This document shows positions 8,505 through 18,078 of a DNA stretch of 64,000 nucleotides, piece by piece. A program made the translations under genes and the position numbers. A model generated the notes under the pieces. It was not told the DNA's origin, made no database searches, and saw nothing but the letters and a program-made list of their open reading frames with translations. Source of the stretch: Candidatus Hydrogenedentota bacterium (GTDB lineage: Bacteria; Hydrogenedentota; Hydrogenedentia; Hydrogenedentales; SLHB01); the NCBI GenBank assembly GCA_020849535.1, contig JADLGB010000032.1, forward strand, positions 1 to 64,000, written 5' to 3'. The first letter of the stretch is position 1. Every line of letters starts with the position of its first letter.

Positions 8505-11486
8505 TCAGCCGCTGTTCATGTGCGTAACCCGGAGCGCGGGAAAGTCGAACTCCTTGATTGCCGGCAACGGGAAACGAGTCACGGATACCTGCTGGGTCTC
8601 GCTGCCCGCCACCGGGAAACCTGTCCAGTACGTTCCGTCAAACACGCGGACGCAGGCTGTGCCATGCTCTTCGTGCGATGGCCAACCTTCCGGGCGGACG
8701 GTATCCGTTGAGAATTGCGACTCGTCCTGTGCGGTGACCTTGCCTGCCCACCGCGCGGGCACGCCATCGAAGCCCTTGTCATTCCACCGGAAGGTCGAAG
8801 CCCCAAGAGACCACAGCCAGCGGTTCTCCCCGTTGTCAAAGGCGATCCCGAAATCCCCCTGGAAATGCATTTCGCCGAGCTGCGCGGCATTCTGGAACGC
8901 ATTCAGGACGTAGTACGTTCCCCACGCTGCCTCGATGCGCAACGCAACGGCGTCCGGCCCGCCCGACGCGGCGTCCAAACGCTCCACGGCAAGCACCCGC
9001 GCGCCATTGGCGCCGTCCATGGGTTCGTGGACGGCGGCAAATACGCTAGCCAGATTCTCCCCTTCGCGCACCGCATCGACGTAACGCACGCGGCGACCCG
9101 CATCGTCGCGCGACTGCTGACCGGGCCCGTTGGACGCCTCGACGCGCGACACGGGCGAGCACATCCACAAGCGGAACGCATGGCCGTCTTCTTTCCACGC
9201 GGCCTGCCACTGTGTGGGCGGGCTGCTAACGCTGCGCACGTCGCGCAGTCCGAAGATATCCCCCTTGGCGAGGCTCGAACCGACCTGCGGAAGCGGCGGC
9301 TCGTCCGGCATCGCGATGCCGTCGAACGCAAGCCGGCCATTGGGACTGTCACTTGCCGCCAGCTCGCTGAACACGCGAAACGCGTGCTTTCTGCCGCCGC
9401 TCACGCGGAATAGGTCAATGGCAATCGTCTTTCCTTCGGGTCCCTTCAGTAACATCACCGTGCGCTGGTATTGACCACACTGCGGATAGGCGTTGGACGA
9501 TGCCTGCACGAGCGCAATCTCCGGAGTTGCCGCCATGTGCTCAAATACTGGAACACGGTCCGCATGAATCTGTTCGCCGTCATCCACGACGACGAGGTTG
9601 TGGCTTTGCGTGCTGCGGATCCACTGGTTCACGGGCATGTCGCCCACGTACCCGTGATCGCCGAGGACCGTGGCGCCCCCATCGCCGTAGAACAGCGCGA
9701 GGTTGTCGTTGTGACGGTGGCCGCCCGCCGGCGAGAAGGGTAGCGCCAGCACGGCCGCGTTCTTGCCTTCGCCGTGGCGCAGGATAGCGTTCATCCAGGC
9801 CGGGAAATAGATCTCTGGACGCGTCTTCGCGCTGGACGCCGCGGCATCGGAAAGCGGGTTGAGCAGGGTGTAGGTGTTCACGGGCCCGGCTCCGCCGCGA
9901 AGGCCCGCGTACCACTCAGGATATCGCCGTGCGCCCACATCGAGTATGAAGCCCGACGGCGCCGCGCTTTCGTTGGTGTCGCTGAGCGGAAGATAGCGGC
10001 CGTCCGGGCGCAGTTGATCGACTACGGCGCGAAACATGAGGGCAAGACGCGGGTCGTTGGCATAACAGTCCACGCGGCCTGAGCGTCCAGCGAATCCTTC
10101 CGGCCAGGCGAAGCCGTGGAGCGTCTCGGGGATCGCGATCAGTTGCGCAAGATACATATTCGTGTAGGCGGGACTTTCTTTACTGAATCCATCGTATAAG
10201 AAGGACTTGTCGCGAACGCCCTCGTACCCGCGCAGCGCGACATCGGCGTAGCCGGGAAGGCCGAGGCACTTGCCGATTGCGGCGAAGGCGTTGTAGATGC
10301 GGGGCGACTTATTGTTCACGTTCTCGGCTTTGTCCGCGCCGCCCACGAATGGTTCCGCGCCCATTGCGAATTCCAAGAAGAAATCGCGTTCCACCAGCGC
10401 CCGCGTTTCAGGCGTCCACTGCGGCGCGTCATGCAGAAGATCGTACGCGAGGAGCATCGAAGGCAGGGCCGAAATGCTGTCGGTGCTGGGGTGGATACGC
10501 CCGGCGCCCCAGTACGATTGCTCCATGCGCGCGGCGGTGAGCGAGTCCCTCTCGAACACTTGCGCGCACAGGTGCCGTTTCCATTCCAGCGGTAATTGCT
10601 TGTCGTGCCACGCCGCGTAAAGGGGGTCGCAGTCGGCGTAGGTGTCCCAGTAATCGTGGTAGAGCCAGTTGCGGTAGCACTTCGCGAACCGCGCGAGAAC
10701 CGGCACGCCCAGTTCGGCGTAGCGCGGGTCCTGCGTGAGCCAGTAGCTCAGTGCGATATCCTCCAGCGCGGCTTGCATGAACTGGACCTTGTTCTCACGA
10801 ATGATCCCGCTGAAGCTCACGTGAATGGGATGCCCCACCCAGTGATAGGCGAGCTTACCGCTCCGGTCTTCCGGTTGCGCGCGCTCGGCGTCGTTGAGGT
10901 AGAAGGTGAAGGTTTGTCCCGCGCGGGGCGCGGTCAAGGCGGCCGTCTCGGGAAACTGCGGGTCCGGGTAGCGCTGTCCGCACTTTGTGCACTCGAGCAC
11001 CTCCGGGTTCGTCCAATTCCAGGCAAGCAGACCGTGCCCCTCGCCTTCCTGCGATTTTTCGCCTACGCATTTGGGGCAGGTGGTCCCGTATGTATTCGCG
11101 GGCGTAAGTTCCGGAATCATCCGCTCGGCAAAGCCAGGCTCCTGCGCCACCAGGGCGTCCGCCTGGGCCTTGATGGCGTCGAACCATGAGGCCGCGCGAG
11201 GGTCTCGCTCGATCATGTGCAACGCGGCTTCGCGTGCGTCCTGCGCCACGAGGATTGGATGCTGCAACGGCGTGCGCCCCGCCAGCATCGAGTCTTTCCG
11301 CTCCTCCATGCCACGCCGAAACGCGGTTTCCGCTTCTGAGGGGCCGGGCGTTTGCCAGGGCATGAAGCCTTCGCCGCGCGTGACGGCTTCCACATAGGCG
11401 GCCTTTCGCGCGGCTTCGTCAGGGTCTTCCGCCCACGCACACAGGGTGAACCCCGCTGCCATTATTCCAATCAGCATGACTCGCAC
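8505..11486 (-). CDS. Heparinase II/III family polysaccharide lyase, secreted
   Basis: Encodes about 993 residues. GTG 11486 is preferred because AAAGGG sits 7 bases upstream; ATG 11477 is the alternative. A signal peptide follows (MLIGIMAAGFTLCAWA-ED). Two CxxC pairs (CPKC about residue 135, CTKC about 165) form a zinc-ribbon-like insert often seen in large environmental members. The middle is an alpha-toroid (HPSTDSISALPSMLLAYDLL, NVNNKSPRIYNAFAAIGK). The C-terminal beta domain carries GGHRHNDNLALFYG (about residue 590) and STQSHNLVVVDDGEQ, hallmarks of heparinase II/III. These lyases cleave uronic-acid polysaccharides by beta-elimination; the substrate cannot be told. It is divergent from the beta-helix/DUF4861 pair with only 94 bases between, so shared control is likely. 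Confidence 0.88.
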   Translation of the reverse strand: MRVMLIGIMAAGFTLCAWAEDPDEAARKAAYVEAVTRGEGFMPWQTPGPSEAETAFRRGMEERKDSMLAGRTPLQHPILVAQDAREAALHMIERDPRAASWFDAIKAQADALVAQEPGFAERMIPELTPANTYGTTCPKCVGEKSQEGEGHGLLAWNWTNPEVLECTKCGQRYPDPQFPETAALTAPRAGQTFTFYLNDAERAQPEDRSGKLAYHWVGHPIHVSFSGIIRENKVQFMQAALEDIALSYWLTQDPRYAELGVPVLARFAKCYRNWLYHDYWDTYADCDPLYAAWHDKQLPLEWKRHLCAQVFERDSLTAARMEQSYWGAGRIHPSTDSISALPSMLLAYDLLHDAPQWTPETRALVERDFFLEFAMGAEPFVGGADKAENVNNKSPRIYNAFAAIGKCLGLPGYADVALRGYEGVRDKSFLYDGFSKESPAYTNMYLAQLIAIPETLHGFAWPEGFAGRSGRVDCYANDPRLALMFRAVVDQLRPDGRYLPLSDTNESAAPSGFILDVGARRYPEWYAGLRGGAGPVNTYTLLNPLSDAAASSAKTRPEIYFPAWMNAILRHGEGKNAAVLALPFSPAGGHRHNDNLALFYGDGGATVLGDHGYVGDMPVNQWIRSTQSHNLVVVDDGEQIHADRVPVFEHMAATPEIALVQASSNAYPQCGQYQRTVMLLKGPEGKTIAIDLFRVSGGRKHAFRVFSELAASDSPNGRLAFDGIAMPDEPPLPQVGSSLAKGDIFGLRDVRSVSSPPTQWQAAWKEDGHAFRLWMCSPVSRVEASNGPGQQSRDDAGRRVRYVDAVREGENLASVFAAVHEPMDGANGARVLAVERLDAASGGPDAVALRIEAAWGTYYVLNAFQNAAQLGEMHFQGDFGIAFDNGENRWLWSLGASTFRWNDKGFDGVPARWAGKVTAQDESQFSTDTVRPEGWPSHEEHGTACVRVFDGTYWTGFPVAGSETQQVSVTRFPLPAIKEFDFPALRVTHMNSG

Positions 11487-11580
11487 AACAACACCCTTTC
11501 CTGTTACCCTCGATTGGGCGCGGCGGGTCGCGCCGCAACAGTGCAAAGCAATGGCTCCCTCACCTCGAAGGAGGAACGCA

Positions 11581-12726
11581 GTGTATCATGTCTTGCTCTC
11601 ACTGCTCTTGAGCGCGGCCGCGCCGGATCCGGGGGCGCTTCCGCGAAGCGCGGCCGCCACAGTCGTGGTTGCCACGGTCAACTCCTCCGATCGATCGAAA
11701 GCCTCTGCGGATTTCGTGGGCGACGGCATTGGCGATCAGGAGGAGATCAACGCCGCGATTCGCGCCCTCCCGGATGTGGGCGGAAGCGTCCAGCTCATGG
11801 AGGGCACCTACGACATCCGTAAAGTCGAAGGCAAACTGGGCGGCGTACTCATCGAGCGCAGCAACGTCGTGTTGTGCGGCCTCGGCACGGCCACCAAGCT
11901 GGTGCAGGCACCCCAGCAAGAGACGAATGTCATTCGCATCATTGGCTCCGGCGTGGGGCACGTAACCGTCCGTGATCTCTACGTGGACGCCAACCGCGAC
12001 CAGAATCCGGTGGGCGAAGGCGACCCCAACGTCTCCCACGCGCGCTTCGAGTTCTGCGGCATCAAGGCGTATTGCCAGGAGCCGGGCGGGCCCGGCGCGG
12101 AGCCGAATCACGACATCACGATCGAAAACTGCTATGTGATGAACAGCCGGCGTCTGGGGATCATGCTGGAAGGATCCAACATGCGCGTGATCAACAACGT
12201 GCTGGGCAATGCCATGTCCGACTCGGTCGAAATCCTGACCGGCCCGGGCGAGATTCGCGGCAACTACGCGGAGATCACGGGCCGCACGCACGTGGCCTTC
12301 GGTTCTGACCGGGGCAACTCGATCATCATGGCCAACAACATCGTGCACGTGAAGGAGGGCGGCGACATCGACATCGGGTTCCGCTCCTGGGCGGACTCGC
12401 AGCGCCACGTCATTAGCGGCAACGTGCTGGTGGTCGAGCCCGGCGGAAAGTGCAGTATCGCAATCGACGCGCGCGGATTCGGCGCCATCATCACGGACAA
12501 TCACGCACAGACGGGCGATGCGCAGAACCGCCTGCGCGTGAATGTCGGCGCGGGCAACAGCATCGTGTCGCAGAACGTCTTCGAGAACGTGGTCGTGGAA
12601 GTCAACGACCAGACGGGCACGAACAAGCCAATCCTGATTCGCGACAACATCCTCGAAAACTCCGAGGTCATCGTCACGAAGGGCAATGTCAACCCGGCCA
12701 CCAGGCCGGAAGGGGAGCAGCCGTAA
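11581..12726 (+). CDS. Secreted right-handed beta-helix protein
   Basis: Encodes 381 residues from GTG 11581, set by AAGGAGG 6 bases upstream and by the signal peptide that follows (YHVLLSLLLSAAAPDPG). A pectate-lyase-like N-terminal turn (FVGDGIGDQEEINAAIRAL) leads into parallel beta-helix coils: GGVLIERSNVVLCGLG, ITIENCYVMNSRRLGIMLEGSN, VINNVLGNAMSD and later coils ending in LIRDNILENSEVIV. The fold belongs to polysaccharide lyases and hydrolases such as PL1/PL6/GH28 types, but the active-site class is not clear. Its TAA stop directly abuts the ATG of the next gene, so the two form an operon opposite the heparinase-like lyase. Confidence 0.85.
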   Translation: MYHVLLSLLLSAAAPDPGALPRSAAATVVVATVNSSDRSKASADFVGDGIGDQEEINAAIRALPDVGGSVQLMEGTYDIRKVEGKLGGVLIERSNVVLCGLGTATKLVQAPQQETNVIRIIGSGVGHVTVRDLYVDANRDQNPVGEGDPNVSHARFEFCGIKAYCQEPGGPGAEPNHDITIENCYVMNSRRLGIMLEGSNMRVINNVLGNAMSDSVEILTGPGEIRGNYAEITGRTHVAFGSDRGNSIIMANNIVHVKEGGDIDIGFRSWADSQRHVISGNVLVVEPGGKCSIAIDARGFGAIITDNHAQTGDAQNRLRVNVGAGNSIVSQNVFENVVVEVNDQTGTNKPILIRDNILENSEVIVTKGNVNPATRPEGEQP

Positions 12727-15543
12727 ATGCATCCGAGATACACGCACACATTCATTCTTGGCCTGACACTGCTAACCGTTACCTTCGGTATGATGGGTGA
12801 CGCGACCGCACAAACGGTGTTCGAACGCGTGTTCGGAGTGCCCCAAACGCTTGATGCGGAGATGGTGGCGAAGGTCAAAGCCCTTCCCGCGGGCGAACGC
12901 CTGCCCGTGGATCGCGACAGCGATGGGACGCCCGATGAACTCTGGTATCTCGACACCGCCAAGCGCCACACGAAACAGCCGCTGCTGGTGCGTGTTGTTG
13001 ACGAGGACAAGGACCTCGCGGAAACCGGACGCCCCGATCTCGACAGCGACGCCTATTTCTACGATTGGAATGCCGACGGTACCATCGATGTCGTCACCGA
13101 CTATCAAGACAACGACGGCGACGATGACGTGGATGAGATGGGCATCTTCTACGACAAGCCTTGGAAAGACGACAAGGACGATATCACGGTGTGGTGGGGC
13201 GTCGATGTGGGCGATGATGACCTGCTCTGGTACGACGTGGACGGCACCTACTACCAGGACCTGTGTCAGTACCGCACGCATTTCAGCGGCGACGAGATGT
13301 TCTACCAATTCCGCCTTGCGGAAGGGTTTGATGCGTGGTTAAACGTCTTCGAGGATCCTTTCGCCTTCTACGATGCCGATGGCGACACGTGCAGCGAAGT
13401 CGTGGTGCGCGTCTGCGCGCTGGGACACGCGGTCGAGAACCTGCGCTACAGCATCGACGCGGACGGTGATGCCTTCGGTACGCGCACGCACGACTACGAG
13501 TTCTCGGTGACGGCCCTTCCCGGCGACTCGCCGATGAGCACTGAGGGCGTGGCGGTTGCCCCGATGCAGGTGCGCGGCATACCGACGCACCCGGTCTTGT
13601 CGTGGGCCGATACCCGCGCCTACGCGAAGTCAGCGCCGTGGGCGAAAGCCATGCTCACGTGGGATGAACTCAACGCGAATACGGAAGGCGAAGTCGACAA
13701 GGATTCGCATGAGCGGTGGGAAGGCCTCATCAACCGCGCGTCGCGCCACGGCGATTTCCCGCAGGTTGGCGGGCCTCCCACGAGCGCGTTCAACAAACGC
13801 GTCGAGGTAAGCCAGCAGCCCGCGAGCCCGCTGCGTCTTTACTTCGACACGGCCGACCAGCGCCTGCACTTGCTGGGCGCGCGCTATGCCTACCTGGATG
13901 TCGATTACAACCTCGACGGCACGCTCGACGCGCGGTACGAGTATGAGGACACGAATGCGGACGGCGTCTTGGACCAGCGCCGCATCGACCTCGATGGCGA
14001 CGGCACGGTCGAGTTTGACTGGCCGATGAACGGCGTTACCCGCGAAGTGGATCTCGAATACGAACCGGTGTCCAGCGTATACACTCAGGTCCTCGCCGAC
14101 GTTCTTTCGAGCAGTCAGCGATTCATCGACGTTGCGAAGAGTCTGCTCGAAGACTCCGCGGACCCGGTGGAGGCGTTCTTTCTGAACGAGCTGCCCGCGT
14201 GGCACGCGGAACGCGAACTGGGCCTTCACGTGCGCACGAGTCCCGGCGGCGCGCGGTACTACATGGACCTCGTGCGCGACCGGCTATTTCATCGCCTATC
14301 GCAAGCTTTCGGTGGCAATCCGACCTGGGCTAAGGTGGAGCAGGCCTACGCGTCGGGCGACGTGGCCGCGGCGGCCGATGCGCTTGCGCCGTTGAAGCAA
14401 GGCGCGCAGGCCACGCCCGCGATCGCGGGTTTTGGTTCGTTTATTAAGCGATTCGGCGTCCGTGTGGACAACAGCGGCCACGCGCCGCGCGAGTATTGGC
14501 CGGTGGTATTATCCGTTGCGGAACTCCGGAAGGTCGCGCCCGATTTCAATCCCGCGAACTGCGCTGTTGTCGCGGGGGATCGCTGGCTGGACTGGTTTGA
14601 GCTGCCGCACCAGGTCGATACGCTGGATGAAACCGTTGGTGAGGAGTTGTCTTTCTCAACTGATTTTCCCGGAGATGCGGAGAAAGAGTTCTATGTCTAT
14701 TACGCGGCGGAGGGCACGCGCGAAACCTCTTTCCCCAGACTGACGAGCGCTATTCTCGACACGCCTGCCTACGTGGCGTGGGAATCGGATGCGGGCGCGT
14801 ACCGCTTCTATACCGGCCAGTTCGATTACTTCGGCAAGCAATCGGATCGCGGACTCCCGCGCGCGGAGCGTCTGCTCTATCCAATCACCGTTGTGAACTA
14901 CCATGCGGAACAGGACTGGGGCATCGACGCACTCCACGTGGACGAGACCTCTGGACTGGGCGGCCTCACGCTGCACCTGGGCGATGCGTCGTTTCTGGTT
15001 CAGAGCCCGGCGGGCAAGGGCGACGTCTTGTTCAAGCATCGCGTGCTGTTCGCGGGACCTGTGCGCTCGGCGGTCGAGATCACGGCTGAGAATGTCGTCC
15101 CCGGCAACGCGGCCATCGGTGCGCGATTTCGCTGTCTCATCTACGCGGGACGCAGGGAGAGCGAGATCCGCGCCCGGATTACCGGCGTGAATGAACCGGT
15201 GGATATTTCAGCAGGCCTTGTGAAGCTCGTGAACGAGGAGTCGTTCTCAGATATCGCCGGCGGATACCTCGGCACGTGGGGCTTCCAGGAAGAAGGGATC
15301 GGCGAAATTGGACTGTCCGTGATGGTACCGCCTTCCGTCGCCAAGGAGGTCGTGGAACTGGATCACGAGCACCGCATCCGGTGCAGCGCGCCGGACGCTT
15401 CCCTGCGCTACTGGATTCTCGGCGATTGGCGGCGCGGCATGCAGTATCCTGTGGCGCCGACAGCGGAAAACTGGCGGAATGAAACCAGTGCGCTCGCACG
15501 CCAGCTCACGCAGGAGCCCGTCGTTACGATAAGTAAGCCGTGA
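12727..15543 (+). CDS. Secreted DUF4861-like protein with calcium-binding repeats
   Basis: Encodes 938 residues, ATG immediately after the preceding stop; AGGGGAG lies 9 bases upstream. The signal peptide ends near TAQT (residue 30). The first half is rich in Asp-loop motifs of the EF-hand/thrombospondin-3 style: DRDSDGTPDE, DLDSDAYFYDWNADGTID, DNDGDDDVDE, DTNADGVLD and DLDGDGTVE. These likely bind Ca2+. The C-terminal third (YVAWESDAGAYRFYTGQFDYFGK, DWGIDALHVDETSGLGGLTLHLGD) resembles DUF4861, a family found beside polysaccharide lyases and thought to act on unsaturated or rhamno-uronic oligosaccharides. The function is inferred from context. The GC-rich composition matches its neighbours. 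Confidence 0.8.
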   Translation: MHPRYTHTFILGLTLLTVTFGMMGDATAQTVFERVFGVPQTLDAEMVAKVKALPAGERLPVDRDSDGTPDELWYLDTAKRHTKQPLLVRVVDEDKDLAETGRPDLDSDAYFYDWNADGTIDVVTDYQDNDGDDDVDEMGIFYDKPWKDDKDDITVWWGVDVGDDDLLWYDVDGTYYQDLCQYRTHFSGDEMFYQFRLAEGFDAWLNVFEDPFAFYDADGDTCSEVVVRVCALGHAVENLRYSIDADGDAFGTRTHDYEFSVTALPGDSPMSTEGVAVAPMQVRGIPTHPVLSWADTRAYAKSAPWAKAMLTWDELNANTEGEVDKDSHERWEGLINRASRHGDFPQVGGPPTSAFNKRVEVSQQPASPLRLYFDTADQRLHLLGARYAYLDVDYNLDGTLDARYEYEDTNADGVLDQRRIDLDGDGTVEFDWPMNGVTREVDLEYEPVSSVYTQVLADVLSSSQRFIDVAKSLLEDSADPVEAFFLNELPAWHAERELGLHVRTSPGGARYYMDLVRDRLFHRLSQAFGGNPTWAKVEQAYASGDVAAAADALAPLKQGAQATPAIAGFGSFIKRFGVRVDNSGHAPREYWPVVLSVAELRKVAPDFNPANCAVVAGDRWLDWFELPHQVDTLDETVGEELSFSTDFPGDAEKEFYVYYAAEGTRETSFPRLTSAILDTPAYVAWESDAGAYRFYTGQFDYFGKQSDRGLPRAERLLYPITVVNYHAEQDWGIDALHVDETSGLGGLTLHLGDASFLVQSPAGKGDVLFKHRVLFAGPVRSAVEITAENVVPGNAAIGARFRCLIYAGRRESEIRARITGVNEPVDISAGLVKLVNEESFSDIAGGYLGTWGFQEEGIGEIGLSVMVPPSVAKEVVELDHEHRIRCSAPDASLRYWILGDWRRGMQYPVAPTAENWRNETSALARQLTQEPVVTISKP

Positions 15544-15684
15544 TCAACCCGATTAAATGGCTTAGTCGACAGCGATTGCCGTGCAGATGTGTGTCGCTTG
15601 CGTCCGCGGCGTGATATGGACATGTTTTCCGCGGCAGGAGCAGGCTGCACGTTGAGCGACTCCGCCGCGACCCTGTTCCTTCGC

Positions 15685-16884
15685 TTAACTGTTGCTCGGG
15701 AAGAAGGCAAGATCCCCGAGGTCCATTGTCGCGTCGGGTTCCAATAGAAGGACGTCGCTGTTCCATCGGTAGTTGTGGTACGGCTTGCCGTTGGCCCGAA
15801 TGGCCAACTGCAGCTTGTGATTCGGGCGTCCAGCGGTGAACTTGAAGCGGCCCGTGGGTGACGTCTGACCCAAGAGAACGGCCTTCTTGCCATCATCGTA
15901 GAAGACCTCCACGAGGAGTTGTTGGTCGGACATCCACTGTCCACGCGTGTCAAGAGCCACGCCTTTCACGTCTCCCTTGAGCTTCTCGACCACGACAGTC
16001 ATCTCGGGCAATTCATCCCCGCCATTTCCCACAAAACCCTCTGTATCGACACTCGTGTAGCCGTTGAGATGGTCGGTATTGAAACCGCACACAACGCCGG
16101 CGGGAAATTCCGTGAATGTGAATCGGCCCTCGGAGTCGGTGAAGTGTCCGCCGTAGCGCATGGGTGGAATGCCGGCCCGGGAGATCCATGGCCCTATTGC
16201 CGCATCCACGATGGGCTGCTTGTCGGTATCAACGATCCGAATTGTCGCCGTGTAGAAATTCTTGGAATCCGCGGGCGTGCGCCCGTAACTAAGGGTCGCC
16301 GTGGCCAGTCTCTCCTTGGGATCTGCTTCACCGTGAGGCCTGCCATGGGTGTCGGTTTGAGCCGGCGCGTCGTTCCGCGAGGATTCTGCCGCTTCGCTGA
16401 CCGCGGGCGCAGGAGAGGCCGGTTTGGCCGATGGCGCAGGCGGCGCTGGGGAAGCCTGTTCGTTCATGCCTTCGTGAGGACGCGTGCGCATTATCCACAG
16501 CGCGCATGCGAGTAGCACTGCGATGGCCGCAACCGCGAAGAAGGCATTCCGGTAAAAGGGCGAATTGGCGCGAGCACCATTGGGTGTCACTTGCATTGCA
16601 GGTGCGGCGGGCTTCGTCTTCTCGATGCCCAGAGGATCCGTTTGTTCGATTTGTTCGGCCACTTGGTGTGCGAGGGCGATTTGTCCCAGTTCTTTCAAGT
16701 GGCGGACTACTGCGCGGGCCTCGGTGATCCGGCCCAGCGCGGCGAGACAGATCCCTTTGCCGAACTCCGTTTCCGGCGAGGGTCCATTGTCGGCTTCCAT
16801 CTTGTGCAAAGCGTCCAGTGCTTCCGGATAGCGGTGTTCACTGATGAGTGCCCGGATTGGTTCGAGTTCGCGCTTCGTGCTCAT
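15685..16884 (-). CDS. Single-pass membrane protein with TPR-like and carboxypeptidase-regulatory-like domains
   Basis: Encodes 399 residues from ATG 16884, with GGGGGA 9 bases upstream. The N-terminal about 85 residues (MSTKRELEPIRALISEHRYPEALDALHKM) look like one or two TPR helices. A membrane helix follows (FFAVAAIAVLLACALWIM, about residues 115-133), then an Ala/Pro-rich linker. The outer part has two beta-sandwich modules: ATIRIVDTDKQPIVDAAIGPW...DSEGRFTFTEFPAG is a carboxypeptidase-regulatory-like domain, and VVVEKLKGDVKGVALDTRGQ begins a second. It likely anchors in the inner membrane with a periplasmic beta domain. The role is unknown. It is convergent with the DUF4861-like gene. Confidence 0.75.
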   Translation of the reverse strand: MSTKRELEPIRALISEHRYPEALDALHKMEADNGPSPETEFGKGICLAALGRITEARAVVRHLKELGQIALAHQVAEQIEQTDPLGIEKTKPAAPAMQVTPNGARANSPFYRNAFFAVAAIAVLLACALWIMRTRPHEGMNEQASPAPPAPSAKPASPAPAVSEAAESSRNDAPAQTDTHGRPHGEADPKERLATATLSYGRTPADSKNFYTATIRIVDTDKQPIVDAAIGPWISRAGIPPMRYGGHFTDSEGRFTFTEFPAGVVCGFNTDHLNGYTSVDTEGFVGNGGDELPEMTVVVEKLKGDVKGVALDTRGQWMSDQQLLVEVFYDDGKKAVLLGQTSPTGRFKFTAGRPNHKLQLAIRANGKPYHNYRWNSDVLLLEPDATMDLGDLAFFPSNS

Positions 16885-17156
16885 TGCTCGTTGTCCCCCG
16901 TATCGGGCCCTTCCCACAGGAACTTGAAAGGGCGCGTCAAACATAAACGAACGCTTCTCGCGCGGCCCCCGTTACTCAAACTGCGATCGTGCGTTCGTCA
17001 TTCACGGCCAGTCGTCGTGGCCGCTGGATTGAAGCAGTGCGACACCCTCAATAGTACCGTCGTGCGCGGATTTTCGCAAGGGAGCGATGACGGGGGCGGA
17101 AACAGGGACATCGGAAAGTAGGGACATCGCGGGAAAACAGGGGGGAAACAGGGGGA

Positions 17157-17215
17157 AAACAGGGACAGTCCCGTCTCCGCTCGAGGACTCGCTTCGTTTG
17201 GGACAGTCCCTGTTT
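17157..17215. repeat. GGGACAG-type hairpin with A-rich lead
   Basis: The gap between the membrane-protein genes holds AAACAGGGACAGTCCC (17157-17172) and its near-inverse at 17200-17215 (15 of 16), around a 27-base loop. The preceding 50 bases repeat GGGGGAAACAGG-like units. It belongs with the hairpin at 1413-1468. The rest of the 350-base gap shows no gene. Confidence 0.75.
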
Positions 17216-17237
17216 CCCTCGTGTTGGCGATTCCTGG

Positions 17238-17633
17238 TTAGCGGAAGGTGCCGTAGTCTTGGGTGAGGGTGGAGTAGAGGCGCCACATGACGAGGCAGTA
17301 GACCCAAAGGGCATACGCGATCGCCACGGCGTAGATACCGAGGAAGAGGGTGAAAGCCCATTTCACCGGGCGGGTGAGTTTGGGGGATTTCCAGACGAGC
17401 GGCAGGGCGAGGGGCCCGAGGACGACCAAGGCAAGGACCACGATCCAGACGGGTTCATAGTACCAGGGGGCCTTAGACTTCGCGTGCGCCTTCATGGGTC
17501 GTCCGCAGTAGCGGCAAAAACTGTCCCATGAATCAATGGTGTGCCCGCAACGAGGACACAGCGCCCGGCCGGGCACGGGTGGCACGGTGGTGGTTGCCGT
17601 GGCCGGGGGAGTAGGTTCAACGGTATCGGTCAT
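17238..17633 (-). CDS. Zinc-ribbon membrane protein, unknown function
   Basis: Encodes 131 residues from ATG 17633, with AAAGGA 8 bases upstream; the longer open frame upstream runs through repeats. A Thr/Pro-rich start leads to a zinc ribbon (CPRCGHTIDSWDSFCRYCG, about residues 26-44) with the four Cys intact. Two hydrophobic helices follow (YYEPVWIVVLALVVLGPLALPLVW and WAFTLFLGIYAVAIAYALWVYCLVMW). Small ribbon-plus-helices proteins of this sort are common and uncharacterised; the ribbon probably faces the cytoplasm. It is flanked on both sides by repeat DNA and shares no operon. Confidence 0.75.
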   Translation of the reverse strand: MTDTVEPTPPATATTTVPPVPGRALCPRCGHTIDSWDSFCRYCGRPMKAHAKSKAPWYYEPVWIVVLALVVLGPLALPLVWKSPKLTRPVKWAFTLFLGIYAVAIAYALWVYCLVMWRLYSTLTQDYGTFR

Positions 17634-17721
17634 AAAGAGATTCCTTTGTCTGCGAGAGCAATGTGTGATTGTACGTGGAAGGGGTAGTGTTTTGCATGGT
17701 GTGGTGGCCCAGCCCATTAAA

Positions 17722-17952
17722 GACACAGGCGAGGGCGCCTGTGCCACACGTCTATCTGCGAATAGAAGATCTCGTTTAAGTTTGATTTCTTTGGGCAGAA
17801 CCAAGGACGACAGAACAGAATCAAAAAACTGGGCATGGCAAGCGCGTGTGGCACAGGCGCCCTCGCCTGTGTCCCATTCGGGAATCGGACGGATCGGTCC
17901 GATCGGTCCGATGGCCAAGCCGACGTGTGGCACTGGCGCCCTCGCCTGTGTC
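17722..17952. repeat. Palindromic repeat cluster, GGCGAGGGCGCC family (3 copies)
   Basis: Copies lie at 17722-17750 (plus), 17845-17873 (minus) and 17924-17952 (minus). Each is about 29 bases: GACACAGGCGAGGGC then GCCTGTGCCACACG. The core can fold on itself (CAGGCG/CGCCTG). The first two copies face each other around about 95 bases. Between the second and third is a GATCGGTCC tandem. The third has one change (GGCACTGGC). The same family recurs at 42166-42446 and 63697-63846. The gap has no gene. Confidence 0.88.
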
Positions 17953-18078
17953 TTGATTGCACGGCGGGGGGGGCGACCCCAGTTTCTTGATCTGGTAGGC
18001 CGGGGGAAATAGATTGGAGCGCGACCGCAGCGTAGGCTGACTGAGAGCCGAGCCCACAAATCTGGAGGAGTTGACGCA

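Noticed and set aside
17722..17952. Possible CRISPR array from regular repeat spacing
   Set aside because: Copies are in opposite orientations, spacers are about 50-95 bases and partly alike between loci, and no cas genes are present.
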